From NCBI GenBank assembly GCA_037384225.1, contig JARROD010000040.1, positions 1 through 40,511 on the forward strand: a stretch of DNA of 40,511 nucleotides, in the 5' to 3' direction. The stretch is from JARROD01 sp037384225. GTDB lineage: Bacteria; Pseudomonadota; Gammaproteobacteria; Pseudomonadales; Cellvibrionaceae. The translations under genes and the position numbers were made by a program. Below, in pieces: positions 7,743-15,441 of this stretch. The notes beneath the pieces were generated by a model. The model had not been told where the DNA came from. It did not search any database and worked only from the letters and a program-made list of their open reading frames with translations. The stretch's first letter is position 1. Each line of letters starts with the position of its first letter.

Positions 7743-9914
7743 TCAATCGTAGCGGAAACGTTTGGCCGGGGGCTCGTCTTCCGTCGCGGGCCTTTGTCTT
7801 GGTCTTAAGGATAATGACATTTCGGTATCCAGCAGAGTCCGCACCTGTTCGGTGTATAGCTCTTTGCTCCGTGCGTCCTTCTCTGGAATAAGGTTATTCA
7901 AACGTTGCCAGTCATGGCTATCGAAAGCTTCGCTCTCGATATTTTCAAATTCCTGATCCAGCGCACGCCACTCCTCCGGGTACTGCTTTTTCAGGTAGGA
8001 AGACATGGGATCCCAGCGGGAGAGAAACTCGCACAGCGGCTCGGGTTTATTTAACTGCTTGCGTATATTTCTTTCCGCCCGGTCCAGATCATTCTCCTCG
8101 ACATGAGAGAGGTTTTCGAACCGCATATCGGCACTGCCCAGAGGAAGGCCCAGGCGTTTCATCATGCCGATCCTGTAGGCGAGGTGAACTTCCAGCTCAT
8201 CCACTTCGTTCACCGATTGCTTTAATATATCGACCTTCTTGTCCGCTATTTTTTTGACCAGTTCACTAATGAACATATCCCGGCCTTTGACAAGCAGATC
8301 CCCGACGCTCAGTTCACCGCGGCGGGTTTTTAAACTGGTCTGTGCGGTCTCCATATCGTCGAGCCCCATGGCGATTTGGTCCACACAGGTAGAGGTTGCA
8401 TGGTCCGCGATGCCGATGCATAACGGCAACATCTCCCTTTTTTCGGGGGGCAGGCTGAGTTCTTTGGTCAGTTTATCCAGCAGATCCGTCATTCTGCTCT
8501 TTAAATGCCCACGGACACGGAGATTACAGTATTCGCCGGTGTGCTCCATATTCTCCAGCCATGTATTGAGGTACTTGGCGTTATCATCGGATTGCCCCAG
8601 TTGCTGCCACTGCTTTTTTTGTTCCTGGCTCAGCGTCAGCCATTTCTCCACATTGGTTTCCAGCGGTTTGGTGGATTGTAAAATGCGGCTGCCGTCGTTG
8701 CTCAGGTCGGCTTCAATAATACTGGGTCCGTTTGCAGTTTGTGCCAGGTTGGTGATAATTTCCCGGGGGATTTGGTTGCCGCTCACATCGATACGGCATT
8801 GTTGGGGCAAGTGAGTGATTTCTTCAGGCAAGGAAGTCAATCTACAGCCAATCAGTGTCAGCTTTCTCAGCATTTGCAGTTGGCTTAACGCCGCGGGAAG
8901 CCCCGCTTCCGAAAAGTCATGACCACTGACATCGAGCACCTGCAGACCCGGCAGGGAGGGGATCACATCGGGTAAACGGGTCATATCAGTGGTGCCTACG
9001 CTGAGTTTCTGAAGAGGGAGATGACGTAGACTGTCAGGCAGGTCCGTAAGCGGATTGCAATTGAGATTCAACTCTTTCAGCTCAGTCAAACCACTTAAAT
9101 CCGACAGTTGCTCGAAGTTGTTGCCGGAGATGTCCAGTGTGTTCAACTGGTTCAGCCTGTTGAGTGAATTGGGCAAGGTCTCGAGTTCATTTTCAGCGGC
9201 CTTGAGTTCCCTGAGATTGCTCAGTTTACTCAGACCTTCCGGCAAGGCTTCCAACCCGTTTTTGCTCAGGTTCAACTGTTCAAGCTTGGGCATATCCCCT
9301 ATTTCCGGCAGTTCGCTCAAATCGCTGTTATCGACTATATCCAGGCGGGTAAGATTGGGGTGATTGAGCAGACTGGGAGGAATACTTTCCAAGTCGCACC
9401 CATGGAGCAGTATAGAGTCGAATTTATCGACAATCTCATTGTGGATGAAAATGTCGGGCAAGCTGCCCAACGACAAAGAATCCAGGTACAGTCCTTTGTT
9501 TCTATTGTTTATACTCTCCAGAATTTCCCGCCTGGCTTCCTGCCGTTCCCGGATTTGCTCAATACTTTTACCCTCGTGAATCCATTTACCCAGTTCTTTT
9601 TCCAGCTGTGGAGAAAATGGCGATGAAGCGGAGCTGGAAGCCCCTGCGGCCTGGGATACGCTAAGGTTGATCCACCCCGGCTGTGCGCTCATCAGCTGTA
9701 CCATTTGTTGATAAGTGGCCAGCATCGCCGCAAGCGGAGGGTTTGGCTGTGAAGAGGAGCTTCCCGGCAAAGAATGAAGATTGAGTGGCAGCCTCAGCTC
9801 GGGTGGTCTGGGGGCTGAAGGTGCGTCCCAACGACTTCCGACAGCGGAATCCGAACCTGAGCCGGCACTATTGGCGGATCGGCTGGAATGCGGTGATAGA
9901 GGTGGAGTGTTCAT
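7743..9914 (-). CDS. Candidate T3SS effector: LRR protein with NEL E3 ubiquitin ligase domain
   Basis: A 723-residue protein. Residues 1-100 are Ser/Pro-rich and probably disordered (MNTPPLSPHSSRSANSAGSG), as in T3SS export signals. Residues about 145-385 are a bacterial-type LRR array (LxxLPxxLxxLxxL repeats). Residues about 415-690 match the NEL domain of IpaH/SspH ligases: YLNTWLENMEHTG, then the catalytic motif ATSTCVDQI with Cys510 and Asp512 (C-x-D), then DELEVHLAYR and MRFENLSHV. Family members are injected into eukaryotic cells and ubiquitinate host proteins; the LRR selects the target. The tail PAKRFRYD is basic. An in-frame TAA just upstream fixes the start at 9914. The gene overlaps the chaperone gene by 47 bases and should share its Hrp-box promoter. 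Confidence 0.9.
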   Translation of the reverse strand: MNTPPLSPHSSRSANSAGSGSDSAVGSRWDAPSAPRPPELRLPLNLHSLPGSSSSQPNPPLAAMLATYQQMVQLMSAQPGWINLSVSQAAGASSSASSPFSPQLEKELGKWIHEGKSIEQIRERQEARREILESINNRNKGLYLDSLSLGSLPDIFIHNEIVDKFDSILLHGCDLESIPPSLLNHPNLTRLDIVDNSDLSELPEIGDMPKLEQLNLSKNGLEALPEGLSKLSNLRELKAAENELETLPNSLNRLNQLNTLDISGNNFEQLSDLSGLTELKELNLNCNPLTDLPDSLRHLPLQKLSVGTTDMTRLPDVIPSLPGLQVLDVSGHDFSEAGLPAALSQLQMLRKLTLIGCRLTSLPEEITHLPQQCRIDVSGNQIPREIITNLAQTANGPSIIEADLSNDGSRILQSTKPLETNVEKWLTLSQEQKKQWQQLGQSDDNAKYLNTWLENMEHTGEYCNLRVRGHLKSRMTDLLDKLTKELSLPPEKREMLPLCIGIADHATSTCVDQIAMGLDDMETAQTSLKTRRGELSVGDLLVKGRDMFISELVKKIADKKVDILKQSVNEVDELEVHLAYRIGMMKRLGLPLGSADMRFENLSHVEENDLDRAERNIRKQLNKPEPLCEFLSRWDPMSSYLKKQYPEEWRALDQEFENIESEAFDSHDWQRLNNLIPEKDARSKELYTEQVRTLLDTEMSLSLRPRQRPATEDEPPAKRFRYD

Positions 9915-10416
9915 AGCGTGATTTTTTTAACTCAGCGTAATATTGATCCAGAGAAGGGGGTTGGCCCAATCGCCTTTCCAGGCCCGCTTTCCTGGATACA
10001 TTCGATGCTGGAAACCACAGTGTTTCCAACCGCTCACGTAAATATTGGCAGCGGATGATGAATTGATTCAGTGTTTTCCCTACATCGAGAGTACCGATTG
10101 ACAATTCCGTGCACTGTTGCAGTAACAGCTGACGGGATTCAAGGTTGAGTCCAATGGAAGTGCCTTGCATTTCACGGGGTTGCAGGTTCAGTGACAAAGC
10201 CACCGCCAAATAGCGTCCGTCACTTTCCGGCTTTATTTCCCGCAACGGTGAATACAGATGCCAGTGTGTATTGCGGAGCCAAAATAGACAATTGATTCCT
10301 TCAGGAGCACGATAAATCGCCTGGCCTTGTTGGTCGAAAAATGTAACGCCTTGGGACGCGAAACCACCTTTTATTAACTCGTTTGTAAGCCAGGCCTCAG
10401 CTTTCAGTTGATTCAT
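9868..10416 (-). CDS. Candidate T3SS class I chaperone (CesT-like)
   Basis: A 182-residue protein. Residues about 1-150 resemble CesT/Tir-family chaperones: an N-terminal helix, a strand pair (GVTFFDQQGQAIYRAPEGI), then ALSLNLQPREMQGTSIGLNL and the helical LLLQQCTELSIGTLDVGKTLNQFI. It is slightly longer than the usual 130-160 residues. Class I chaperones bind the N-terminal region of their effector and are normally encoded directly beside it. Here the gene is upstream of and overlaps the NEL effector gene, the expected arrangement. AAGAGA lies 6 bases before the ATG. A Hrp box (10481-10508) lies 64 bases upstream. Similarity is by pattern, so a profile search should confirm it. Confidence 0.75.
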   Translation of the reverse strand: MNQLKAEAWLTNELIKGGFASQGVTFFDQQGQAIYRAPEGINCLFWLRNTHWHLYSPLREIKPESDGRYLAVALSLNLQPREMQGTSIGLNLESRQLLLQQCTELSIGTLDVGKTLNQFIIRCQYLRERLETLWFPASNVSRKAGLERRLGQPPSLDQYYAELKKSRYEHSTSITAFQPIRQ

Positions 10417-10443
10417 TGAATGTCTCTTTTCAAATTTTGACTA

Positions 10444-10458
10444 TATACCCAAAGCGTT
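10444..10458 (+). repeat. Dispersed repeat core (copy 1)
   Basis: This is TATACCCAAAGCGTT, the core of a short repeat found again at 12299-12328, 14816-14859, 16387-16430 and 31613-31635. It lies between the Hrp box and the chaperone start. A degenerate second copy starting TATACCC is at 10511, immediately upstream of the box. Confidence 0.7.
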
Positions 10459-10480
10459 AACGCTCGACTGGGCAGCAAAT

Positions 10481-10508
10481 TGAGTGGGGATATAGTGAAA
10501 AAAGTTCC
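10481..10508 (-). promoter_or_regulatory. Candidate Hrp box (HrpL-type ECF sigma promoter) for chaperone-effector operon
   Basis: Read on the minus strand, GGAACT (10508-10503) is followed by 15 bases and then CCACTCA (10487-10481). The known HrpL consensus is GGAAC(C/T)-N15/17-CCACNNA, and CCACTCA is its commonest -10 form. The box is 64 bases upstream of the chaperone start and on the correct strand. Two further boxes in this window precede the other candidate effectors. Confidence 0.75.
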
Positions 10509-10749
10509 TATATACCCGCAGTGTTCAAACTCCAAATATTTCAGAAAATGAATAAGATTCACGTTGTTGGAGGTGGAGGCGCAATGCTTCCTGAATGACT
10601 TTTTCTTCTTCGTTACACGCAACACCGCACTGACGCGGATAACTTCACCCTAAAAAGATGAAATGCTGGAATACCATGGGTTCACTGATGCATATACCTG
10701 TAGCGAATAGGAGTCCCGAGCCGGTGCGGTCCGTCTCGGGTGGCACTCA

Positions 10750-10773
10750 CACGAACACGAACACGAACACGAA
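10750..10773. repeat. Hexanucleotide tandem repeat (CACGAA)4
   Basis: Four perfect tandem copies of CACGAA. On the reverse strand one frame would read alternating Val-Phe. It lies in the repeat-rich gap between the chaperone operon and the carbohydrate-binding fragment, about 20 bases before a copy of the long dispersed repeat end. A slippage-prone tract of this type can vary in length between strains, but no gene or promoter here obviously depends on it. Confidence 0.9.
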
Positions 10774-10792
10774 CATCATTACGCTACCAAGG

Positions 10793-10829
10793 CTTAGGGA
10801 CGGGCACGGAATAACTTCCCGTTTTCGGT
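10793..10829. repeat. Half copy of the long dispersed repeat
   Basis: The sequence CTTAGGGACGGGCACGGAAT and the following AACTTCCCGTTTTCGG match, with a few changes, the sequences at 40383-40417 (same strand) and 16591-16619 (opposite strand). It ends about 18 bases from the left junction of the duplicated carbohydrate-binding segment, so the repeat may have taken part in that duplication. Confidence 0.65.
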
Positions 10830-10846
10830 TTTGAGGAACCCGCTTG

Positions 10847-11145
10847 GCTGGAAGCGCAACGGCGAGCCTTTTACCGGTGTTTTCGACTGGTCCACCAAAA
10901 CTTCCCAATGCCGGCCATTGCTGGAAGATTCCAGTTTGAGCCGGTAGGTTTTCCACGCGTATTCCAGCCGCACTTCGTTGACACTGAAGGATTTGAGTTT
11001 ACCAAAATCCAGCTGAATCCAGCTTTCCTTTTCATCGCCAAAGGCTTGCCATTTTGTGGCGTAGTTGTCATCCAATACATTTTCCGGGCCGTTTAACCCG
11101 CCGGATTGGCTGGATGCGCTGGCCGATGCCGGCAAGGCTTGTCGA
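10847..11145 (-). pseudogene. Duplicated fragment of the GH43 gene (F5/8 type C/CBM32-like domain)
   Basis: These 299 bases match 12532-12830 inside the GH43 gene with 5 mismatches by my count. The encoded piece covers most of a discoidin-like carbohydrate-binding domain (ASSQSGGLNGPENVLDDNYA, then WIQLDFGKLKSFSVNEVRLEYAW). An open frame runs from 10794 to 11189, but its ends are unrelated to the parent: there is no signal peptide and no catalytic domain, and the last strands are replaced by repeat sequence. It is most likely a non-functional duplicate. The 220 bp to its right hold no gene I can support. Confidence 0.85.
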
Positions 11146-11366
11146 CAGGACGTAAGTCGCCCCACCGTCCCGCACCGCAAGCCAAGCACTTACTTTTCGA
11201 GGCTAAGGCCGGATGTATCACAAAACACGATTGCATAATGCGCCTGAAACAACTCGGGGCGCCGTTCCCGGAAGCATTTCTTAAATAAAACCGGCTGCCA
11301 TTCTCCTATGTTAAAGCGATTTGTACGGGTCGCTCTGCTGAAAAGCCGCCGTGCACGCCCCTTACG

Positions 11367-12023
11367 TCATGAATCTGTATTTGTATCACTGGTCCGGAAT
11401 ATAACTCTTGATAGGCTCGACTTATAATCTTCGTCAAAGTCTTTCATTTCTTCTATTGCGCTTTTAATGTTATCTGTTGACGAGGAACTGCCTCGTGATG
11501 GCTGACCTATATTATCCGGGTGCATCGAAGTCCAATGCGATTCCCTGCTTGCTCCTGATTTGCTACTATCCCTATAGCTCCGGTAGTCTTCTTCCCTAAG
11601 CCGTATCGATATAGCCTCCCCGAGGTCACTCCCGGACGATATAGTACTAAATGTCTCTGGATCGTTCTTTTTCACCCAATCATATGATTTTTCGGACATC
11701 CAAGGCGTTTCACGTGTCACCCCTGGGATCCAGCCTTTAGGGCTGATACGAGGATCATTTTCAAACTTCTGTGTCATGCTGGATTCGAATAATTCATCTT
11801 CCCCGCGAGCCTTTCGTAGTAAGTTGCGCTTATGGTATATGAGCGAGTCAGGCAAGGATCCTAGTCTGTTTGGTGCGTTAATTATTCTGTCGGCAGTGCG
11901 GGTCAAGGATACTCTGCGATTGTCATCGCGACTCAAGGGTGTTCCGGTACGGTTGGGAGTTTCACCCCGTTGCTGGTCAGCCGATGCCCGCCGGCGACCG
12001 GAGTATGATGATATATTATCCAT
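11367..12023 (-). CDS. Ser-rich protein of unknown family, candidate T3SS effector
   Basis: A 218-residue hydrophilic protein that I do not recognise. The first 50 residues are rich in Ser, Arg and Thr and look disordered (MDNISSYSGRRRASADQQRG). Residues 55-70 contain NRLGSLPDSLIYHK, which echoes LGSLPDIF and LGNLPDIF in the two LRR proteins. The C-terminal third is again Ser-rich. There is no signal peptide or membrane segment. A Hrp-box-like sequence lies on the same strand at 12332-12358, 308 bases upstream, so the leader would be long. No clear ribosome binding site precedes the ATG. It is flanked by repeats and by the duplicated carbohydrate-binding fragment. The effector role is inferred from promoter, composition and neighbourhood. 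Confidence 0.5.
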   Translation of the reverse strand: MDNISSYSGRRRASADQQRGETPNRTGTPLSRDDNRRVSLTRTADRIINAPNRLGSLPDSLIYHKRNLLRKARGEDELFESSMTQKFENDPRISPKGWIPGVTRETPWMSEKSYDWVKKNDPETFSTISSGSDLGEAISIRLREEDYRSYRDSSKSGASRESHWTSMHPDNIGQPSRGSSSSTDNIKSAIEEMKDFDEDYKSSLSRVIFRTSDTNTDS

Positions 12024-12298
12024 TGAATATTACACTTTTGGTTTCACTGGCTAGAAAAGTATGTGCTGGATCATGTTTAGAACCAGGGCGCCTCGTCTTT
12101 CGGGGGAAAGAAAAAAGGGGGCCCGATTAAAGCGCAAGATAATTGATGGCCGCCACCCTGTGGGCGTCTACGACGTCTAAATCTATTCCGGTAGACTTTT
12201 GACCATTGATCGTTTGGAGGGCATGCGAATGCACCAGCATGCACAAGTTGCATAACGACTTTCCTCATGAACGAAAAATGCACAAAAAATCAACTTCA

Positions 12299-12328
12299 TA
12301 TACCTAAATCTCAAACGCTTTGGGTATA
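12299..12328 (-). repeat. Dispersed repeat (copy 3)
   Basis: On the minus strand it reads TATACCCAAAGCGTTTGAGA and continues TTTAGGTATA. Its ends, TATACC and GGTATA, form a short inverted repeat in this copy only. It lies 3 bases downstream of the candidate Hrp box at 12332-12358. The remaining gap between 12024 and 12442 shows no convincing gene. Confidence 0.8.
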
Positions 12329-12331
12329 CAA

Positions 12332-12358
12332 TGAGTGGAAAAACTGCGGATTAGTTCC
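12332..12358 (-). promoter_or_regulatory. Candidate Hrp box upstream of the Ser-rich protein
   Basis: On the minus strand GGAACT (12358-12353) is followed by 14 bases and CCACTCA (12338-12332). Both half-elements are identical to those of the chaperone-effector box, but the spacer is one base shorter and is below the usual 15-17. It is 308 bases upstream of the start at 12023, unusually far. Confidence 0.5.
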
Positions 12359-12442
12359 GTCATCGATTGTATTGATAACCGGCACTTACCGGAAATACGC
12401 AGGCAGCTACCACCGGATGGCTGCCGCAGGGCGGAAATAAGG

Positions 12443-13828
12443 TCAGTACACTTGCCATTCAAATAACGCAGGCACCGGCTCGCCTTCACCCCCGGGGAAA
12501 ACCAGGCGCAGGTAACGACCCGCCCCCTCTTGCTGGAAGCGCAACGGCGAGCCTTTTACCGGTGTTTTCGACTGGTCCACCAAAACCTCCCAATGCCGGC
12601 CATCGCTGGAAGATTCCAGTTTGAGCCGGTAGGTTTTCCACGCGTATTCCAGCCGCACTTCATTGACACTGAAGGATTTGAGTTTACCAAAATCCAGCTG
12701 AATCCAGCTTTCCTTTTCATCGCCAAAGGCTTGCCATTTTGTGGCGTAGTTGTCATCTAATACATTTTCCGGGCCGTTTAACCCGCCGGATTGGCTGGAT
12801 GCGCTGGCCAATGCCGGCAAGGCTTGTCGAGATGCTTTGCGCTGAGTAAATACCGGCCCCCTGTGCGTGGGGGTCACCGGCAGAAAATGACCGTTGCCAT
12901 CGAACGCCAGGGGATCGGCGCAGATCTGCCGGTTAATGACGTCCGGGCTGTAGGGGATGCTGTGGCGGTGGTACAGAATCCAGGGTTGGCCATTCTCTAC
13001 AAATACGGCGTGATGCCCGGGGCTGACCACGTTTTTATCAATGTCGGTAACGAGAATCGGACTGTTGGGCTCTTCCATAAACGGCCCCAGGGGAGAATCG
13101 CCCACGGCGGAGTGCACCTGGTAGGTATCCAGCGGGGTTCTGCCGCTGGAATACATGAGGTGGTAGCGGCCACCGTGCTTGTACATAAAGGGCGCTTCGA
13201 AATAGTTGGGTGGAGTGACGTCGTGCACGGTGCCGTCAAAGGTTTTCATATCGTCGCTGAGTTTCACCGCCCAGCACTTGCCGTTGACCCAATTCCAGCC
13301 GGACCCCCAATACAACCAGGCCTGGCCGTCCTCGTCGATAAAGGCTTCGGCATCGATCATATGGAATCCAGGTTTGAAATTTTCCGGAATCAGCGGCTGG
13401 TCGCCCAGCAGGTTTTTCCACGGTCCCGCCGGGTGATCGGCAACGCCGGCCCACACTTCATTGCCCACCGACACATACATATAAAAGCGGCCGTCGCCAC
13501 CCCGCACAACCGAGGGTGCCCAGACACCGGCACTTTTCGAAGTCGGGCTGGTGCAGGCCGCTTTTGTGGGCCAGTTCAGTTCTCTGAAGCTCCAGTGTTG
13601 AAAGTCATCGGATTCCCACAGCCCCAGCGTCTCCCCACCCCAGGGGTCCAGGGTTGCGTAGAGGTACGCTGTTCCTTCATAGATGACCAGTGAAGGGTCG
13701 GCATAGTAGCCGGGCAGAATCGGGTTGCTGCTTTGCGGCTCCCGACCGGGCAACATTTCGGGTGCGGAGCATGCCGAAAGCAAGGCAAACAGAAGGGTAT
13801 TGAAAACAAAAAGAACAAATAGTCGCAT
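12443..13828 (-). CDS. GH43-family glycoside hydrolase lipoprotein with carbohydrate-binding domain
   Basis: A 461-residue protein. The signal peptide ends in the lipobox LLSAC with Cys20, so it is probably an outer-membrane or periplasmic lipoprotein. Residues about 35-320 form a five-bladed propeller of the GH43 type: YYADPSLV with general-base Asp44, MIDAEAFIDEDG with the modulator Asp, and NYFEAPFMY with the likely acid Glu. Residues about 335-460 form an F5/8 type C (CBM32-like) domain. Related enzymes remove arabinose, xylose or galactose units from plant or algal polysaccharide; the exact substrate is not deducible. No transporter or other hydrolase accompanies it. Part of its 3' end is duplicated at 10847-11145. 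Confidence 0.88.
   Translation of the reverse strand: MRLFVLFVFNTLLFALLSACSAPEMLPGREPQSSNPILPGYYADPSLVIYEGTAYLYATLDPWGGETLGLWESDDFQHWSFRELNWPTKAACTSPTSKSAGVWAPSVVRGGDGRFYMYVSVGNEVWAGVADHPAGPWKNLLGDQPLIPENFKPGFHMIDAEAFIDEDGQAWLYWGSGWNWVNGKCWAVKLSDDMKTFDGTVHDVTPPNYFEAPFMYKHGGRYHLMYSSGRTPLDTYQVHSAVGDSPLGPFMEEPNSPILVTDIDKNVVSPGHHAVFVENGQPWILYHRHSIPYSPDVINRQICADPLAFDGNGHFLPVTPTHRGPVFTQRKASRQALPALASASSQSGGLNGPENVLDDNYATKWQAFGDEKESWIQLDFGKLKSFSVNEVRLEYAWKTYRLKLESSSDGRHWEVLVDQSKTPVKGSPLRFQQEGAGRYLRLVFPGGEGEPVPALFEWQVY
12532..12830 (-). repeat. Parent copy of the 299-bp duplicated segment
   Basis: This segment lies inside the GH43 gene and is the source or partner of the near-identical copy at 10847-11145, in the same orientation about 1.7 kb away. 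The two direct copies bracket the Ser-rich candidate effector gene and a Hrp box. Recombination between them would delete that gene. Confidence 0.9.
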
Positions 13829-14064
13829 AAAACCTGACCAGTAATGATTTTATATAAAGATCGGGTGAAGTCCGGGGCACCCACCGACTACAGCTTACCG
13901 CAATAAGCATTTCGATGCCGTACTAGTACGGGCACCTTAAGAGTACCTATATGTCATCTGAATGTACCACACAACGCTTTTCTTCTATATTCTGCACACA
14001 TACAATACAGCAGTGGCGCGACCCACAATTTGGTATCGCGAAAAATACTATTAGAGGTATGCGT

Positions 14065-14772
14065 ATGTCGGGAATTGAAGTTTGTGCAATACCGGGAACC
14101 ATGTGCGATGAAAGACTCTGGTCACTTCTGACTCCCCATATAGATGCAAACATCCACATCCGCCATCTGGACATTACTGCCGAAGAGACTGAGGAAGGCA
14201 TGCTCGATGCCATCGCTGCCGCCGTAAAACCAAAGGTACACTTGTTGGGATTTTCTATGGGCGGTTATCTAGCCATGCGTTACGCTTTATCAAACGCTGA
14301 AAATATTTCTTCCCTGACCGTGATTTCCTACTCTGCAAGGGGCTTGGATGCAAGAGAAATAGCGTCAAGGAAAAACATGATTCAATGGCTGTCTCATAAT
14401 CGATATGATGGAATGTCCGAAATGCAGCTTTCCTTACTGATGGACAACGAATCTCTTAATAATCCAGAGATTGCTGATACAATATTGGCAATGGATAAGG
14501 ATTTAGGAGGGAAAGTAATGCTGGCACAGCTGAAATCCACGAGCGAGCGACCTTCGTTAATGAACGAGATTTCCAGGCTGAAAATTCCGGTATTGATAGC
14601 TGGCGGTGAAAATGATTTAAAAGTAGACGTGGCAGAATTGCGGGAAATGAACACCAGGATAAATAATTCACAGCTACATATAGTTCCCCAATGTGGCCAT
14701 ATGCTCCCACTGGAAAAGCCCGAATTATTGGCTGAGCAACTCAATCGCTTTTATTTATCAATTGCGCCGTAA
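14065..14772 (+). CDS. Alpha/beta hydrolase
   Basis: A small hydrolase of about 235 residues. The early motif AIPGTMCDERLW is typical of this subgroup and precedes the nucleophile elbow LLGFSMGGYLA. The late Asp is in AGGENDLKV and the His in PQCGHMLPLEKPE. The start at 14065 is chosen because AGAGG (14053-14057) is well spaced; the open frame extends back to 13951 without support. It is AT-richer than the beta-oxidation genes and sits between repeat copies, suggesting acquisition. The substrate is unknown. A short stem at 14776-14791 follows the stop. Confidence 0.82.
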   Translation: MSGIEVCAIPGTMCDERLWSLLTPHIDANIHIRHLDITAEETEEGMLDAIAAAVKPKVHLLGFSMGGYLAMRYALSNAENISSLTVISYSARGLDAREIASRKNMIQWLSHNRYDGMSEMQLSLLMDNESLNNPEIADTILAMDKDLGGKVMLAQLKSTSERPSLMNEISRLKIPVLIAGGENDLKVDVAELREMNTRINNSQLHIVPQCGHMLPLEKPELLAEQLNRFYLSIAP

Positions 14773-14815
14773 ATTCTGCCCTTCAGGGCGGAGATGCAGC
14801 TCGTAATTGAGACAA

Positions 14816-14859
14816 TATACCCAAAGCGTATGAGATTTAGGCCTCCAGAGCACGCCCCT
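14816..14859 (+). repeat. Dispersed repeat (copy 4, long form)
   Basis: It begins TATACCCAAAGCGTATGAGA and runs on through TTTAGG to GAGCACGCCCCT. The long form is shared with 16387-16430. It separates the convergent hydrolase and GNAT genes and ends at the GNAT stop codon. No Hrp-like element lies beside it. Confidence 0.8.
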
Positions 14860-15301
14860 AAGTGACACAACTGTTAGCCGTAAATTTCAGTCGCAATAAT
14901 TTCTGTCCCGTAGGTTCGTGCAGTTTTTCTTCCAGAAAAACAAATCCGTACCTTGAATAAAATTTACAGCCAATAGCGTTGTCCTTAAACACCTTAACTT
15001 CAAGATCACCGTGAAGCTCTTGAGCTTTATCCATTAGCGCTTTCCCTGCGCCCCGACCGTGATATTCTGGTTTCAAAAATAGCGCTCCAACTACATTACC
15101 CATTAGTGCTATAAAACCCTTAACTTCGCCATCAAATTCAACAACCCATGTATCAGTATTGGATAGGTATATTTCAGCAACATTTTTCCTTTCCTGAGCG
15201 ATAAATTCATTGGTCATAAAAGGATGGGCCAACCGAGTCGCCACTTCCCATGAAGAGAGAACCGCATCCAGATCTGAAATTTCGTATTGCCGTATTTTCA
15301 C
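14858..15301 (-). CDS. GNAT family N-acetyltransferase
   Basis: A single GNAT domain of about 147 residues. The acetyl-CoA-binding loop is GALFLKPEYHGRGAGKALMDKA (R/Q-x-x-G-x-G/A type), followed by KVFKDNAIGCKFYSRYGFVFLEE. A GTG start at 15301 is preferred because AAGGGA precedes it and the fold begins at VKIRQYEISD. Alternatively an ATG at 15445 overlaps the upstream EamA stop as ATGA, which would add 48 residues of unusual sequence. The two genes may form one operon. The acceptor substrate is unknown. Confidence 0.82.
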   Translation of the reverse strand: MKIRQYEISDLDAVLSSWEVATRLAHPFMTNEFIAQERKNVAEIYLSNTDTWVVEFDGEVKGFIALMGNVVGALFLKPEYHGRGAGKALMDKAQELHGDLEVKVFKDNAIGCKFYSRYGFVFLEEKLHEPTGQKLLRLKFTANSCVT

Positions 15302-15441
15302 GGGTATTTTTCCCTTTACTGCTAATAGTGCTTCTGCGGAAATCTTAAGATTTTCGCCTTGCAGGCTATTTCCAAACCTAATAAAAGTCAACTTTAAACA
15401 GAGACTCTTTATGGGTATATGCCCAAAATGATTTATGTGGG

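Noticed and set aside
10413..10625. Reverse frame of 70 codons upstream of the chaperone gene
   Set aside because: It runs through the Hrp box and repeat and has no ribosome binding site or recognisable features.
12077..12283. Small reverse reading frame of 58-68 codons after the 12332-12358 box, possibly a chaperone for the Ser-rich protein
   Set aside because: There is a fair ribosome binding site for an ATG at 12253, but the sequence (Arg run, Pro/Phe tail) has no chaperone features and is half the usual length.
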